From: a virus
IMG/VR virus record: IMGVR_UViG_3300005613_000085
Location: 1-52,128 of that record
Strand: one strand, 5' to 3'
DNA: 52,128 nucleotides
Part shown: in pieces, positions 16,198 to 26,200 of the stretch
Position numbering within the stretch: the stretch's first letter is position 1
Layout of the letters: each line of letters begins with the position of its first letter
Program-made: the position numbers and the translations under genes
Notes under the pieces: model-generated
What the model was told of the DNA's origin: nothing
The model's input: the letters and a program-made list of their open reading frames with translations, nothing else
The model's database searches: none

Positions 16198-17127
16198 ATG
16201 CCTAGCATTTTACGTGAAGGTTATGGTCTCGGTGATGTTCTTCGGTATGAAGAGTTAGATAAAATGTCCCGAGATGAAGTTACTGTACTTGCCGGTCAAG
16301 AACTTCTTGTTGGTGAGGTATTAGGTAGAGTCTCCGCTGGTACATGCCCTACGACAGGTACTGCTGATGTAGGAAATACAGGTAATGGTACCTGTACCGC
16401 TGTTACTGCTGGTGTGGATGTTAAAGTTGGTGTTTATCAAGCCCGGTGCGTAAAGAAAGTCACCAATTTAGGTGATTTTGAAATTAGAGATCCTGACGGT
16501 GTTTTAATTGGCATAGCAACCACTGGTACCGCTTTTGCTCATGATCAAATTAATCTCACAGTCAATGATGGTTCGACTGACTTTGAGTTGGAAGATTTAT
16601 TTACTGTTACTGTCCCCGCTGGTGGTCTTCAAGTCAGAGAGATTAACTTCTCCGGTGTTGACGGAACTGCACATGCAATGGGATTATCTTGGGCTGCTTA
16701 TGATGCCTCTGCTCCTGGAACCAGAACACTTGCATATAACTCCGGTGGTACTTACGAAGTTATGCCTGGTGACACGATTACTGGTGATACTTCCGCTGCT
16801 ACTGCTGTTGTTGTAGCTTGTGGCTTATCAACTGGAACCTGGGCGGGCGGTGATGCTGCTGGTACGTTTACATTACAAGAACAGTCAGGGACATTTACAA
16901 CTGGTGAAACTTTTAGCGTCGGTGGTAATTCCAATGTCGCTACAAATAACGCTGGTGGAAATTCCACCGCAGTCGCCGCTTCTGATCTTGCCGGTGTTGC
17001 TGTTGTCCGTCATGCAAGAGTTGTTAGCACTCGCCTTGTATGGCCTACTGGTGCTACTGCTGCACAAAAAGCCGCAGCGATTGTAGAACTCGCTGCTTTA
17101 GGAATTATAGTTAGAGACTACGCATAA
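16198..17127 (+). CDS. Head decoration protein (gpD-like) with inserted beta domain
   Basis: The 309-residue product is expected to bind and stabilise the capsid surface. The N-terminus (residues 1-50, ending LLVGEVLGRVSAG) and C-terminus (VVRHARVVSTRLVWPTGATA) are those of gpD-type decoration proteins. The middle holds a beta domain typical of larger relatives (DFEIRDPDGVLIGIATTGTAF) and then an 80-residue Gly/Thr-rich module with TGDTSAATAVVV and GTWAGGDAAGTF. That module also occurs in the genes at 18172 and 20208. A strong AGGGAGGTGA site suits high expression, and the capsid gene follows directly. Confidence 0.85.
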   Translation: MPSILREGYGLGDVLRYEELDKMSRDEVTVLAGQELLVGEVLGRVSAGTCPTTGTADVGNTGNGTCTAVTAGVDVKVGVYQARCVKKVTNLGDFEIRDPDGVLIGIATTGTAFAHDQINLTVNDGSTDFELEDLFTVTVPAGGLQVREINFSGVDGTAHAMGLSWAAYDASAPGTRTLAYNSGGTYEVMPGDTITGDTSAATAVVVACGLSTGTWAGGDAAGTFTLQEQSGTFTTGETFSVGGNSNVATNNAGGNSTAVAASDLAGVAVVRHARVVSTRLVWPTGATAAQKAAAIVELAALGIIVRDYA

Positions 17128-17142
17128 GGAGGTGAAATTCTA

Positions 17143-18153
17143 ATGTTATTCAATCCCTTTAATCAAGATGCTTTCACCTTAGTAAATCTGGCGGAAGCAA
17201 TGACTATCTTACCCAATAACTACGGTAGGATCAATCAATCAGGGATCTTCAAGGAGAAGGGAAGTAACAGCCGGACTATCTTAGTTGAAATGAAGGACGG
17301 TGTATTAAACCTGTTACCAACTAAACCTGTTGGAGCCCCTGGTAGTGAACTTAACCGTGGTTTGAGAAATGTCCGATCTTTGGTCATTCCTCATATCCCT
17401 GCTCATGATGTTATTCTCCCTCAAGAACTTGAAGGTATTAGAGCTTTCGGTACAGAAGACCGACTGGTCGCTCTAAGTGAGATCATGGCAGAACATCTTC
17501 AGTCTGCTAAAGACAAGTTCGCGATTACCAAAGAGTATCAGAGAATTACTGCATTGAACGGGTCTGTGTTAGATTCTGACGGTGCTACTGTGCTCTTTAA
17601 CTGGTATGAAGAGTTCTTGATGAAGCAGAAGACCGTGACATTTACTGTCTCTGGTACTGAAGATCCTCGGAAACCTGTATTAGAACTTAAACGTTATATG
17701 GAAACTCATCTTAAAGGTGAGACCATGAACGGTTATCACTGTTACGTTGACAAAGATTTCTTCGACGGTATTACTCAATATGGTGAAATGAAGACTGCCT
17801 GGGATAGGTGGAGAGAGGGTGAATTCTACCGATCAGATATGAGAAACAGATTTGAATTCTGCGGCATCGTATTTGAAGAGTATGAAGGAACTGCCGATGA
17901 CAGAGACGGTGTGGCAAGGAAGTTTATTCCTTCTAAGTATGGTTACTGTTACCCAACAGGTACCAGTCAGATGTTTAGAAGTTATTATGCTCCTGCTAAC
18001 CGATTCAGCACAATCAATAAGCCAGGCCAAGAGAATTATGTATGGCAACGGATGAGAGACGATGAGTCTGGTATCGACCTTTGGTTCGAGACTAATCCAA
18101 TGCACATGGTAATGAGACCTGAATTGATAGTTAAGGTATATTGCCAGACTTAA
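17143..18153 (+). CDS. Major capsid protein, lambda gpE family
   Basis: The 336-residue product is the HK97-fold shell protein. Recognisable gpE-family segments are the N-terminal DAFTLVNLAEAMTILPN, IPAHDVILPQELEGIRAFG, the long FAITKEYQRITALNGSVLDSDG helix-loop, the FFDGITQYGEMKTAW stretch, and the C-terminal LWFETNPMHMVMRPELIVKV. Family length is about 340, so it appears complete. It has no long propeptide, consistent with lambda-type capsids. An AAGGAGGTGA site precedes the ATG at 17143, matching the strong sites of its neighbours. Confidence 0.93.
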   Translation: MLFNPFNQDAFTLVNLAEAMTILPNNYGRINQSGIFKEKGSNSRTILVEMKDGVLNLLPTKPVGAPGSELNRGLRNVRSLVIPHIPAHDVILPQELEGIRAFGTEDRLVALSEIMAEHLQSAKDKFAITKEYQRITALNGSVLDSDGATVLFNWYEEFLMKQKTVTFTVSGTEDPRKPVLELKRYMETHLKGETMNGYHCYVDKDFFDGITQYGEMKTAWDRWREGEFYRSDMRNRFEFCGIVFEEYEGTADDRDGVARKFIPSKYGYCYPTGTSQMFRSYYAPANRFSTINKPGQENYVWQRMRDDESGIDLWFETNPMHMVMRPELIVKVYCQT

Positions 18154-18171
18154 TCTGAAGAGGATTAACTT

Positions 18172-18729
18172 ATGAATCTAATCAATCATGCTGCAATTAG
18201 CAATAAGACACAAGCTGATGGTGTTCAGGCTGTAAGTTTGACTATCCATGAAGCCTCGTTATTGCACCAATTACAGCTATCGATTGGTAGGTACTTAGTA
18301 TTTACATCAGGCGGTACAAGTGAGCTTGTCGCTGGTATTACTCTTACTGGAGCCATATCGGGAGCCACAGCCAGATTAGGCGTCGTGACCGTTGGCACCG
18401 GTTCGTGGGAAGCTGGCACTGCCGCTGGTACATTGATTCTTTACGATCAAGTAGGAACGTTTGTAGCTGAGAACCTCGACTGGGGAACTCAGCTCAACGT
18501 CCTTACTATCGCAGGAGATTCATCGTTACCGTCTGCCGGAACACTCACTGTTGGAGTCAAAACCCCGGAAGCAGAGGATTATGTCGATCTCACACATACA
18601 ATCGACATGGTCAACGGACCTTACCTTTATCAGTTTTCAGGTTTTGCTTCCAACATACGTGTTACTCCGACGGCTTTTACCGCTGTAAATACATATACTG
18701 TTGATATTGTCAGTGGAGTTATATCATGA
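18172..18729 (+). CDS. Putative virion beta-domain protein
   Basis: A 185-residue beta-rich protein with no family name that I can give. Residues about 45-125 contain the Gly/Thr-rich module seen in the decoration protein: LVAGITLTGAISGATARLGV, then GTGSWEAGTAAGTLILYDQ, then VGTFVAENLDWG. The C-terminal 55 residues (YQFSGFASNIRVTPTAF and following) look like a beta-sandwich end. Placed directly behind the capsid gene, it is probably a second capsid-surface or connector protein. Its stop overlaps the next small gene (ATGA). Confidence 0.65.
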   Translation: MNLINHAAISNKTQADGVQAVSLTIHEASLLHQLQLSIGRYLVFTSGGTSELVAGITLTGAISGATARLGVVTVGTGSWEAGTAAGTLILYDQVGTFVAENLDWGTQLNVLTIAGDSSLPSAGTLTVGVKTPEAEDYVDLTHTIDMVNGPYLYQFSGFASNIRVTPTAFTAVNTYTVDIVSGVIS

Positions 18730-18905
18730 TTCAGGGCCAAGGCGTAAAAGGAAGTGAGACACACCTGCCACTGAGGGAGGTAATTCTGGAGAAAATATTC
18801 TTGACTCCAATTTACTTACTTGAACCTGAGAAACGCATGATCTTGGATCAAACAGATAACTCAATACGTGATCAATGGGGAGCACCAATATTCGATGGCA
18901 ATTAA
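18726..18905 (+). CDS. Small connector-region protein (59 aa)
   Basis: ATG 18726 overlaps the previous stop codon and the frame encodes 59 residues (MIQGQGVKGSETHLPLREVI ... ending IFDGN). It lies in the connector region between capsid and gpZ-like genes, where lambda-like phages keep small head-tail proteins such as FI. Its end overlaps the next gene by 11 bp. No family recognised. Tight coupling on both sides argues that it is real. Confidence 0.6.
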   Translation: MIQGQGVKGSETHLPLREVILEKIFLTPIYLLEPEKRMILDQTDNSIRDQWGAPIFDGN

Positions 18906-19215
18906 CTCAGCGTTTGTTAACGCAGCTAGAGATATTATAGAACGAATAGGAGTGGCCGCTAGCTATCAAAAGCTTGCTGGCGGTGCTCCTATTTCTTTAT
19001 ATATAGACCCGGATGTCAAAGTGGAATTCTTACCTGAAGACATGCAAGCGACAGTAGCAGTGGAAATGAAGATAGCAGAATTGTTAAATGAAGACATCGC
19101 GCCGGATAGACCGGAACGAGGAGATACAATAACAATCACAGCGACATCAGAGGTTCTCACTGTTCAAGGAGAATTAGGTGATGATGGCGCGTCAATGTGG
19201 GTATCGGTGGTATAA
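18895..19215 (+). CDS. Head-tail adaptor-like protein
   Basis: The 106-residue protein starts with an amphipathic helix (NSAFVNAARDIIERIG). A beta barrel follows, ending ERGDTITITATSEVLTVQGELGDDGASMWVSVV. Gly-Asp before the beta strands and a terminal beta strand are the usual form of gpFII-type head-tail joining proteins. Position after the capsid gene and before gpZ supports this. I use ATG 18895; GTG 18868 upstream in frame reads through the GGGGAG ribosome site. Confidence 0.6.
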   Translation: MAINSAFVNAARDIIERIGVAASYQKLAGGAPISLYIDPDVKVEFLPEDMQATVAVEMKIAELLNEDIAPDRPERGDTITITATSEVLTVQGELGDDGASMWVSVV

Positions 19216-19941
19216 ATGCCAGTTGTTAAATCATTAAGTATAGAGATTAACTCAGAGCAATTAAACGCTGTGCGGGGTTTAGTGGAGAAGTTTGGTAAAA
19301 AAGCACGCAAGCCTTTAGCCTGGGCGATTAATAAAACCATGACAGGCAGTGCAACGGCCAGGGGCACTGGTGGTTTGATTAAAGACTCTGTTGATGAAAT
19401 GGCAAAATATATCAACTTACAAAAAGGAATATTAAAGAAAGGCCCACATTCACCTGGGCATAAAGCGTCAGAGAAGAATCGTGTATGGAGTGTGGAGAAA
19501 TCAACTCCTGATGATTTAGGTGGAAAACTGTCCTGTACGAGTAAGAATCTCCAACTAATCCACTATTCTAATCAACGTGGCAGTGCGAGAGCTCATGCTA
19601 AATCAATATTTGTTCAGGTATTAAAAGAGCGCAAGAAAAAGAAGATGAAAGGTGTGTTTATTCCTAAGCTTAAGTCCGGTCACATCGGATTATTTACTCG
19701 TGTAAAAGAATCAAACGCAATTACTCCGAGAGGAAAACAAGCATACAAAAAAGGGCGATCAGGCAGGGCGAGAATAAGAGAACTCTACGGGGCCAGAATT
19801 AGTGATTTTTACTCGAATACTCCGATGCTTGACGAGATTATTATGAAGAAAGCAGGAGAGAGATTAGATAAGAATTTAGCTCACGAAATAGATTATTTTA
19901 TAACTAAAATGAACAGCCAAGCGGAGGGAAAAAAGAAATGA
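19216..19941 (+). CDS. Minor tail protein Z-like (tail completion)
   Basis: The 241-residue basic protein matches the gpZ/HK97 gp10 class that completes the tail end for head joining. Visible points are KPLAWAINKTMTGSATARG near the N-terminus, a central loop rich in Gly/Lys, and a C-terminal helix DEIIMKKAGERLDKNLAHEIDYFI. It lies between the adaptor and the tail terminator-like gene, the lambda position of Z. A Lys-rich run (KERKKKKMKG) in the middle is notable and may contact DNA or be flexible. Confidence 0.8.
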   Translation: MPVVKSLSIEINSEQLNAVRGLVEKFGKKARKPLAWAINKTMTGSATARGTGGLIKDSVDEMAKYINLQKGILKKGPHSPGHKASEKNRVWSVEKSTPDDLGGKLSCTSKNLQLIHYSNQRGSARAHAKSIFVQVLKERKKKKMKGVFIPKLKSGHIGLFTRVKESNAITPRGKQAYKKGRSGRARIRELYGARISDFYSNTPMLDEIIMKKAGERLDKNLAHEIDYFITKMNSQAEGKKK

Positions 19942-20204
19942 TATCACCAACAGTATTGCAGATTGGGTGGTTAGTATTTAGAATCATCAGAAAGCTATAC
20001 CCGATTGGTAGAGAAGTGTTTGATAAGTATCAAGATACACCGACCGGGAAGAAAGTAAAGCCTGTGAAAGAGATTAAAGAGAAAGCTAATGCAGAAGGAT
20101 TTAACATTGGTAATACAGAGGCAGAGTTAATCAGAAGTGCGATCCACTACGTAGTGGATAAGAAATCCAGACGCAAGGGATTAAAGAGACGTAAGAGAGG
20201 GTAA
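19938..20204 (+). CDS. Hypothetical basic protein (88 aa)
   Basis: An 88-residue, strongly basic protein. A hydrophobic N-terminal helix (VLQIGWLVFRIIRKLY) is followed by a Lys-rich middle and an Arg/Lys tail (RRKGLKRRKRG). The N-terminal segment is too short and charged to be a certain membrane anchor. ATG overlaps the gpZ-like stop. It occupies the slot before the giant tail protein. No family recognised. Confidence 0.55.
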   Translation: MISPTVLQIGWLVFRIIRKLYPIGREVFDKYQDTPTGKKVKPVKEIKEKANAEGFNIGNTEAELIRSAIHYVVDKKSRRKGLKRRKRG

Positions 20205-20207
20205 CAA

Positions 20208-23200
20208 GTGCCAACAACCACCACTTATTTATATTTTACAATGGACGACGATGACATTACTGGTGTTGTTGTTGATGATTTATCTCCTAGCGAAAACGAT
20301 GGTCAGTTAGGAGATGGATCGACAGCGTCTACTTACCCGGACTCTGTTCCGGGGATATTGGGTGAAGCACGGAGGTTCTATCAAGGTGATTGGATAGAAG
20401 TAGCAGATGCAAATACATTGGATTTCAGTGATGATCCTTTTAGTATTTCGTTGTGGTTGAAGGTTGCCGGTGACGCAGATACTTATCAGATTGGTGATCT
20501 TGTTACTAAATATGATGCAGCGAATAATACTGGATTTAATTTAACAGTAGTAGGTAATGAAAGTAATACTCGTAATATTTTCTTTGGTATTAATGATGCT
20601 CACCAAGATAGCGCTTGGGTAGAAAAAGCCCCTAAACACGACGATGAGACTTATATTCGCGCTCTTGCTGTTTTTAACGGTAAACTCTACGGAGGTACCA
20701 ACCCTAATAGTAACCTTTTAGAGTGGAACGGAACAAACGCCTGGGTAGAAAAAGCCCCTAAACATGACAGTGAGTCTAATATTCGCGCTCTTGCTGTTTT
20801 TAACGGTAAACTCTACGGAGGTACCTACCCTAATAGTAATTTAGTAGAGTGGAACGGAACAAACGCCTGGGTAGAAAGAGCCCCTAAACATGACGATGAG
20901 CAGTATATCCTCTCTCTTGCTGTTTTTAACGGTAAACTCTACGGAAGTACCATCAACGTTAATGGTAACCTTTTAGAGTGGAACGGAACAAACGCCTGGG
21001 TAGAAAAAGCCCCTAAACACGACGATGAGTCTGCTGTCAACGCTCTTGCTGTTTTTAACGGTAAACTCTACGGAGGTACCAGTGCCACTGGTGGTAATTT
21101 AGTAGAGTGGAAATCTGGGATAGGCGTGCAATATAACTATGCGCTCACTGCTGGTACCCACCATATCGTTGCTGTAAGAGATACAACAACATTAAAGCTT
21201 TATATAGATAAAGTTCTTGTCGGTACTTCTGATGCATTCACGCAAGCAGATTATGATGTTGATAACGCTGAAAAAGTAATGATTGGTGCGTATGGCCATA
21301 AAGTTATAGATGAATTACATATTTATAACCGAGCGTTGAATATGACCGAGATAGGTGTGTTGGAGGGGAGCTATAGTACGACATCGACTTCTACGACAAC
21401 GACATCCTCGATATCAACGATATCAACGATATCATCGACATCAACCTCTATATCATCAACATCCTCTTCATGTTCTACTTTATCAACAGACATAACAACA
21501 ACATCAACAGAAACAACATCATCATCATCTACCTGTTCTACTCTATCAACAGCATCAACAACACATACAACGGCATCGACTTCTTCAACTTCATCATCGT
21601 CTTGTAGTACACTGTCAACGGCCTCAACTCTCTCAACGACAACATCGACTTCTACTTCCACTTGTTCGACGTGTTCAACGTTATCGACCGCTTCGACTCT
21701 TTCAACAACAACATCAACTTCCACTTCCTCATCATCTACTTGTTCTACATTATCAACAGCTTCGACAGCTTCAACAACAAGCACAACTTCTTCTTCTACT
21801 TCTTCATCATGCTCGACTCTCAGTACGGCATCAACACTGTCAACGACATCGACTTCTACTTCAACTTCATCTTCATCATGCTCGACTCTTAGCACAGCAT
21901 CGACAGCTTCGACTTCATCTTCATCGTGCTCGACATTATCAACAGCTTCGACACTATCAACAACAACATCATCATTATCTACAACTTGCTCGACTTGCTC
22001 GACATTATCAACAGCTTCGACTTTATCAACAACAGCGTCATCATCTTCAACTACCTGTTCTACATGTTCGACTTTGTCAACGTTATCAACTCAATCTACA
22101 ACGTCCTCTTCGTCTTCTTCCACGTGTTCTACTTGCTCGACTCTTAGCACGGCACCTACATTAAGTACGACGACATCTTCTTCTTCAACTACTTGCAGTA
22201 CGTGTTCGACTCTCAGTACAGAATCGACACTATCAACGACATCGACTTCATCTTCAACTTCCTCCTCATCGTGTTCAACACTGTCAACGGTATCGACACT
22301 ATCAACGGCATCGACTTCTTCGTCTACAACGTGTTCAACTTGTTCGACGTTATCAACGGCATCGACATCCTCTTCATCTTCATCCACATGCTCAACTTGC
22401 TCGACTCTCAGTACAATATCAACTACATCTTCATCATCTTCATCCACATGCTCAACTTGCTCGACTCTCAGTACAATATCAACTACATCATCAACGTATT
22501 CAACAGCATCTACTTCATCTTCATCATGTTCTACATTATCAACAGCTTCGACGCTATCGACAACGTCTTCATCTACGTGTTCGACATCATCTACGTGTAG
22601 TACGTTATCGACGGCTTCGACACTGTCAACTACATCATCAACGTCTTCGACTACATGCTCAACCTGTTCGACTCTCAGTACATATTCAACATCTTCTTCT
22701 TCATCATCTACTTGTTCAACTTGCTCGACTCTTAGCACGCAATCAACTACAGCGTCAACGCAGTCTACAACATCCTCCTCCTCATCATCTACCTGCTCAA
22801 CTTGCTCAACTCTTAGTACGGCATCGACTTTATCAACAACATCGACTTCTACATCTTCTTCCTCATCCTCATCATCTACCTGTTCAACACTCTCCACTCA
22901 CAGTACGATATCGACAACGACATCCTCCTCCTCTTCTACTTCTTCTACCTGCTCAACGTTATCAACGGCGTCAACAACATCCTCTTCATTATCTACATCA
23001 TCGTCATGCTCGACTTGTTCAACACTATCTACTGATGTTACGACATCATCTTCCACATCATCTTCTTCATCCTCTACTTGTTCTACGCTATCAACACTAT
23101 CAACATCGTCTTCTTGCTCATCGACATCTTCATCTTGTTCAACACTCTCCACATACAGCACGGCATCAACAACGTCATCATCAACTTCAACAACAACTTC

Positions 23201-26200
23201 AACTTATCCTGTATGTGAATTAGATGATGATTTTGATAACCTCACGCATTGGATGATAGTAGAGAATTACGGTGGCACGGTTTCAACAGTCGGCGGTCAG
23301 ATGAGACTGACAATAGATAATGGTGCCAATAGAAATATAAGAGTTGCATTCGGCCATCAAATTCTCGCTGGCGATTTCGATGTTCAGATTGATGTAGCGG
23401 ATTGGATATTAACAGATAATAAAGAACTCCATGCGATATTTTGTATTGCTGATAAAACTCATGATAATTATTACCACGTAGGTATTGAGATTGAAGCCGC
23501 AGGTAGTGCGGAGGATTTCGTTGCAGAGTACCAAGAGAACGGCGGCGGAGAAGTAGAAATAGATAGAGACGATGACGTAGCTGATATAACAGGTTGTAAG
23601 CTAAGAGTTAAACGAGTCGGTACAGTTCTTCAAGGTTTCTATGACGCAGGTTCCGGTTGGGTAGCGATGACTTCCCGTGATATGGGAGCCTGGGCTGCGG
23701 AGCTTGTTTATGTTAATTGTGCTATACATGAACATGAAAATGTTGGCGGTTCTGTTGATTGGGATAATCTTCATTGGAACTTAGGCATATGCCCTGATCC
23801 TAATGGTTGGACAACGACAAGCACAACGACAAGTACAACAACATCGTGTTCGACCTGTTCGACTCTTAGTACAGCATCGACATTATCAACATCTTCAACA
23901 ACATCATCTTCAACTTGTTCAACCTGTTCGACCTTTAGCACAGAATCGACACTGTCGACAACATCGACTTCCTCTTCATCAACATGCTCTACATTGTCAA
24001 CTCAATCAACTTCCTCATCTACGTGCTCAACACTGTCAACAGTCTCGACTTCTTCTTCAACCTGTTCGACATGTTCTACTTCATCTACATGTTCGACATG
24101 CTCGACACTAAGTACAGCATCGACAGCTTCGACAGCTTCGACAGCTTCAACGTCATCCTCATCTTGTTCAACTCTTAGTACGACATCGACGGAATTAACA
24201 ACGTCGTCATCGACTTCCTGTTCGACGGCGTCTACACAGTCAACGGCATCGACACTATCAACTACATCATCCAGTAGTAGTACGTGTTCGACCTTATCAA
24301 CACTCTCAACATCTTCTACTTCCTCCTCCTCTTCATCATCCACTTGTTCAACTTGTTCTACGCTCTCAACAGCATCGACACAGTCTACAACATCATCTTC
24401 ATCCTCATCCACATGTTCTACTTGCTCTACACTTTCAACACTTTCAACATTATCAACGTCTTCCTCATCTACATGCTCCACTCTTAGTACGGAATCAACA
24501 ACCTCTTCATCTTCATCCACATGTTCGACGCTCTCAACGGCATCAACATTATCGACAACGTCTACTTCATCCTCATCTACATGTTCTACTTGCTCGACAT
24601 TATCAACAGCTTCAACACAATCTACAACATCATCCTCATCCTCATCCACATGTTCCACTCTCAGTACAGAATCAACAACCTCTTCCTCTTCATCTACATG
24701 TTCCACTCTCAGTACAGAATCAACAACCTCTTCCTCTTCATCTACATGTTCCACTCAATCAACGGCGTCAGGAAGCACAACATCAACATGTTCAACATGC
24801 TCAACTCTTAGTACACAATCTACTCAATCTACTCAATCTACAACGTCATCTTCATCCTCATCCACATGCTCTACTTGCTCTACATTATCGACACTATCAA
24901 CATCATCAACTTCATCAACTTCATCCTCATCGTGTTCAACTCTCAGTACAGAATCAACGACATCATCATCTACACTGTCAACGACATCATCAAGTAGCAG
25001 TACGCGTTCGACCTTATCAACACTCTCAACATCATCTTCTTCATCATCATCTACACGCTCGACTCTCTCAACCGCATCGACGACATCGTCATCTTCAACT
25101 TCATCTTCATCTACATGCTCAACTCTCAGCACAGAATCAACAACCTCCTCTTCTTCATCCACATGCTCTACATTATCAACAGTAACAGGAGTATCAACCT
25201 CATCCTCATCAACTTGTTCTACACTTTCAACATTGTCAACATCCTCTTCATCTACATGCTCAACTCAATCAACAGCATCAACAACGTCATGTTCTACTTG
25301 TTCTTCATCATCAACTTACACGACAATGACCACTTGGTCCTGCTCTTCTACATCATCCTCCACATGTTCAACGCTATCAATAGTTACAACCTCATCCACA
25401 ACACACACAACTGGGTCTACTTGGTCCTGTTCGACTACATCAACTTGCTCGACGTGTTCAACGCTATCAACACAATCAACTCAATCAACTTCTTCATCTT
25501 CATCTTCATCAACTTGTTCTACTTGCTCTACACTTTCAACACTATCAACATCCTCATCTACGTGCTCTACTCAATCTACGCTGTCAACGCTCTCAACATC
25601 TTCTACATCTTCTACCTGTTCTACTTCAATGTCATCGACATCCACATCGACCTCATCTACTCATACAACAACAACCACCTCTCCTCCTGCATATGACATT
25701 ACGATCCGCGAACTCGTTATCGCGGCAATAAAAACAAAAGTAGATGAAATCTCCCTGGCCAACGGCTACCGTAACGACATTGCCAACGTCGGTATCGGCT
25801 ACCGCTTCTGGGGTAAAAACGATCTCAATGCAATATCAATCTTACCCGGTACTGAAGACATCAATCACCAACTCGGTGTAAGATCAAATCCAATGCAAGT
25901 TACAATCCTCGGTTTCAGTGCATTCAATCCGTCATCAGAGAATCCCTCACCCGTAGCGGAACCTCTCTTGGCTGATATAAAGCACAATATCCTTGGATTG
26001 ACATTCCGAATCCCCTTCGTCCTCGGTCAGAACGAGCCAAGTCAAGGTGACTTACTCAGGGGTCAGACATCAGGGGCGACAGTAAGAATAATGAGAATCA
26101 ACCATACCACTGGTTCCTGGGCCCTTGGTAACGCCGGTGGTACATTCAGAGTCCGCGATATGCGTGGGTTCCTACTACATAATGAGAACCTTCTTAACTC

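Noticed and set aside
21371-25162. Long acidic antisense open frames (Val/Asp/Glu repeats) opposite the Ser/Thr/Cys tracts
   Set aside because: They follow automatically from the TCN/ACN/TGY codon pattern, which gives no stops in that antisense frame. They have no ribosome-binding sites and break exactly at globular domains. The same applies to those at 34800-36047 and 37514-38374.
21371-25685. CRISPR array
   Set aside because: Repeats have a 9-bp coding rhythm without constant spacers, and the whole region is one open reading frame with globular domains.
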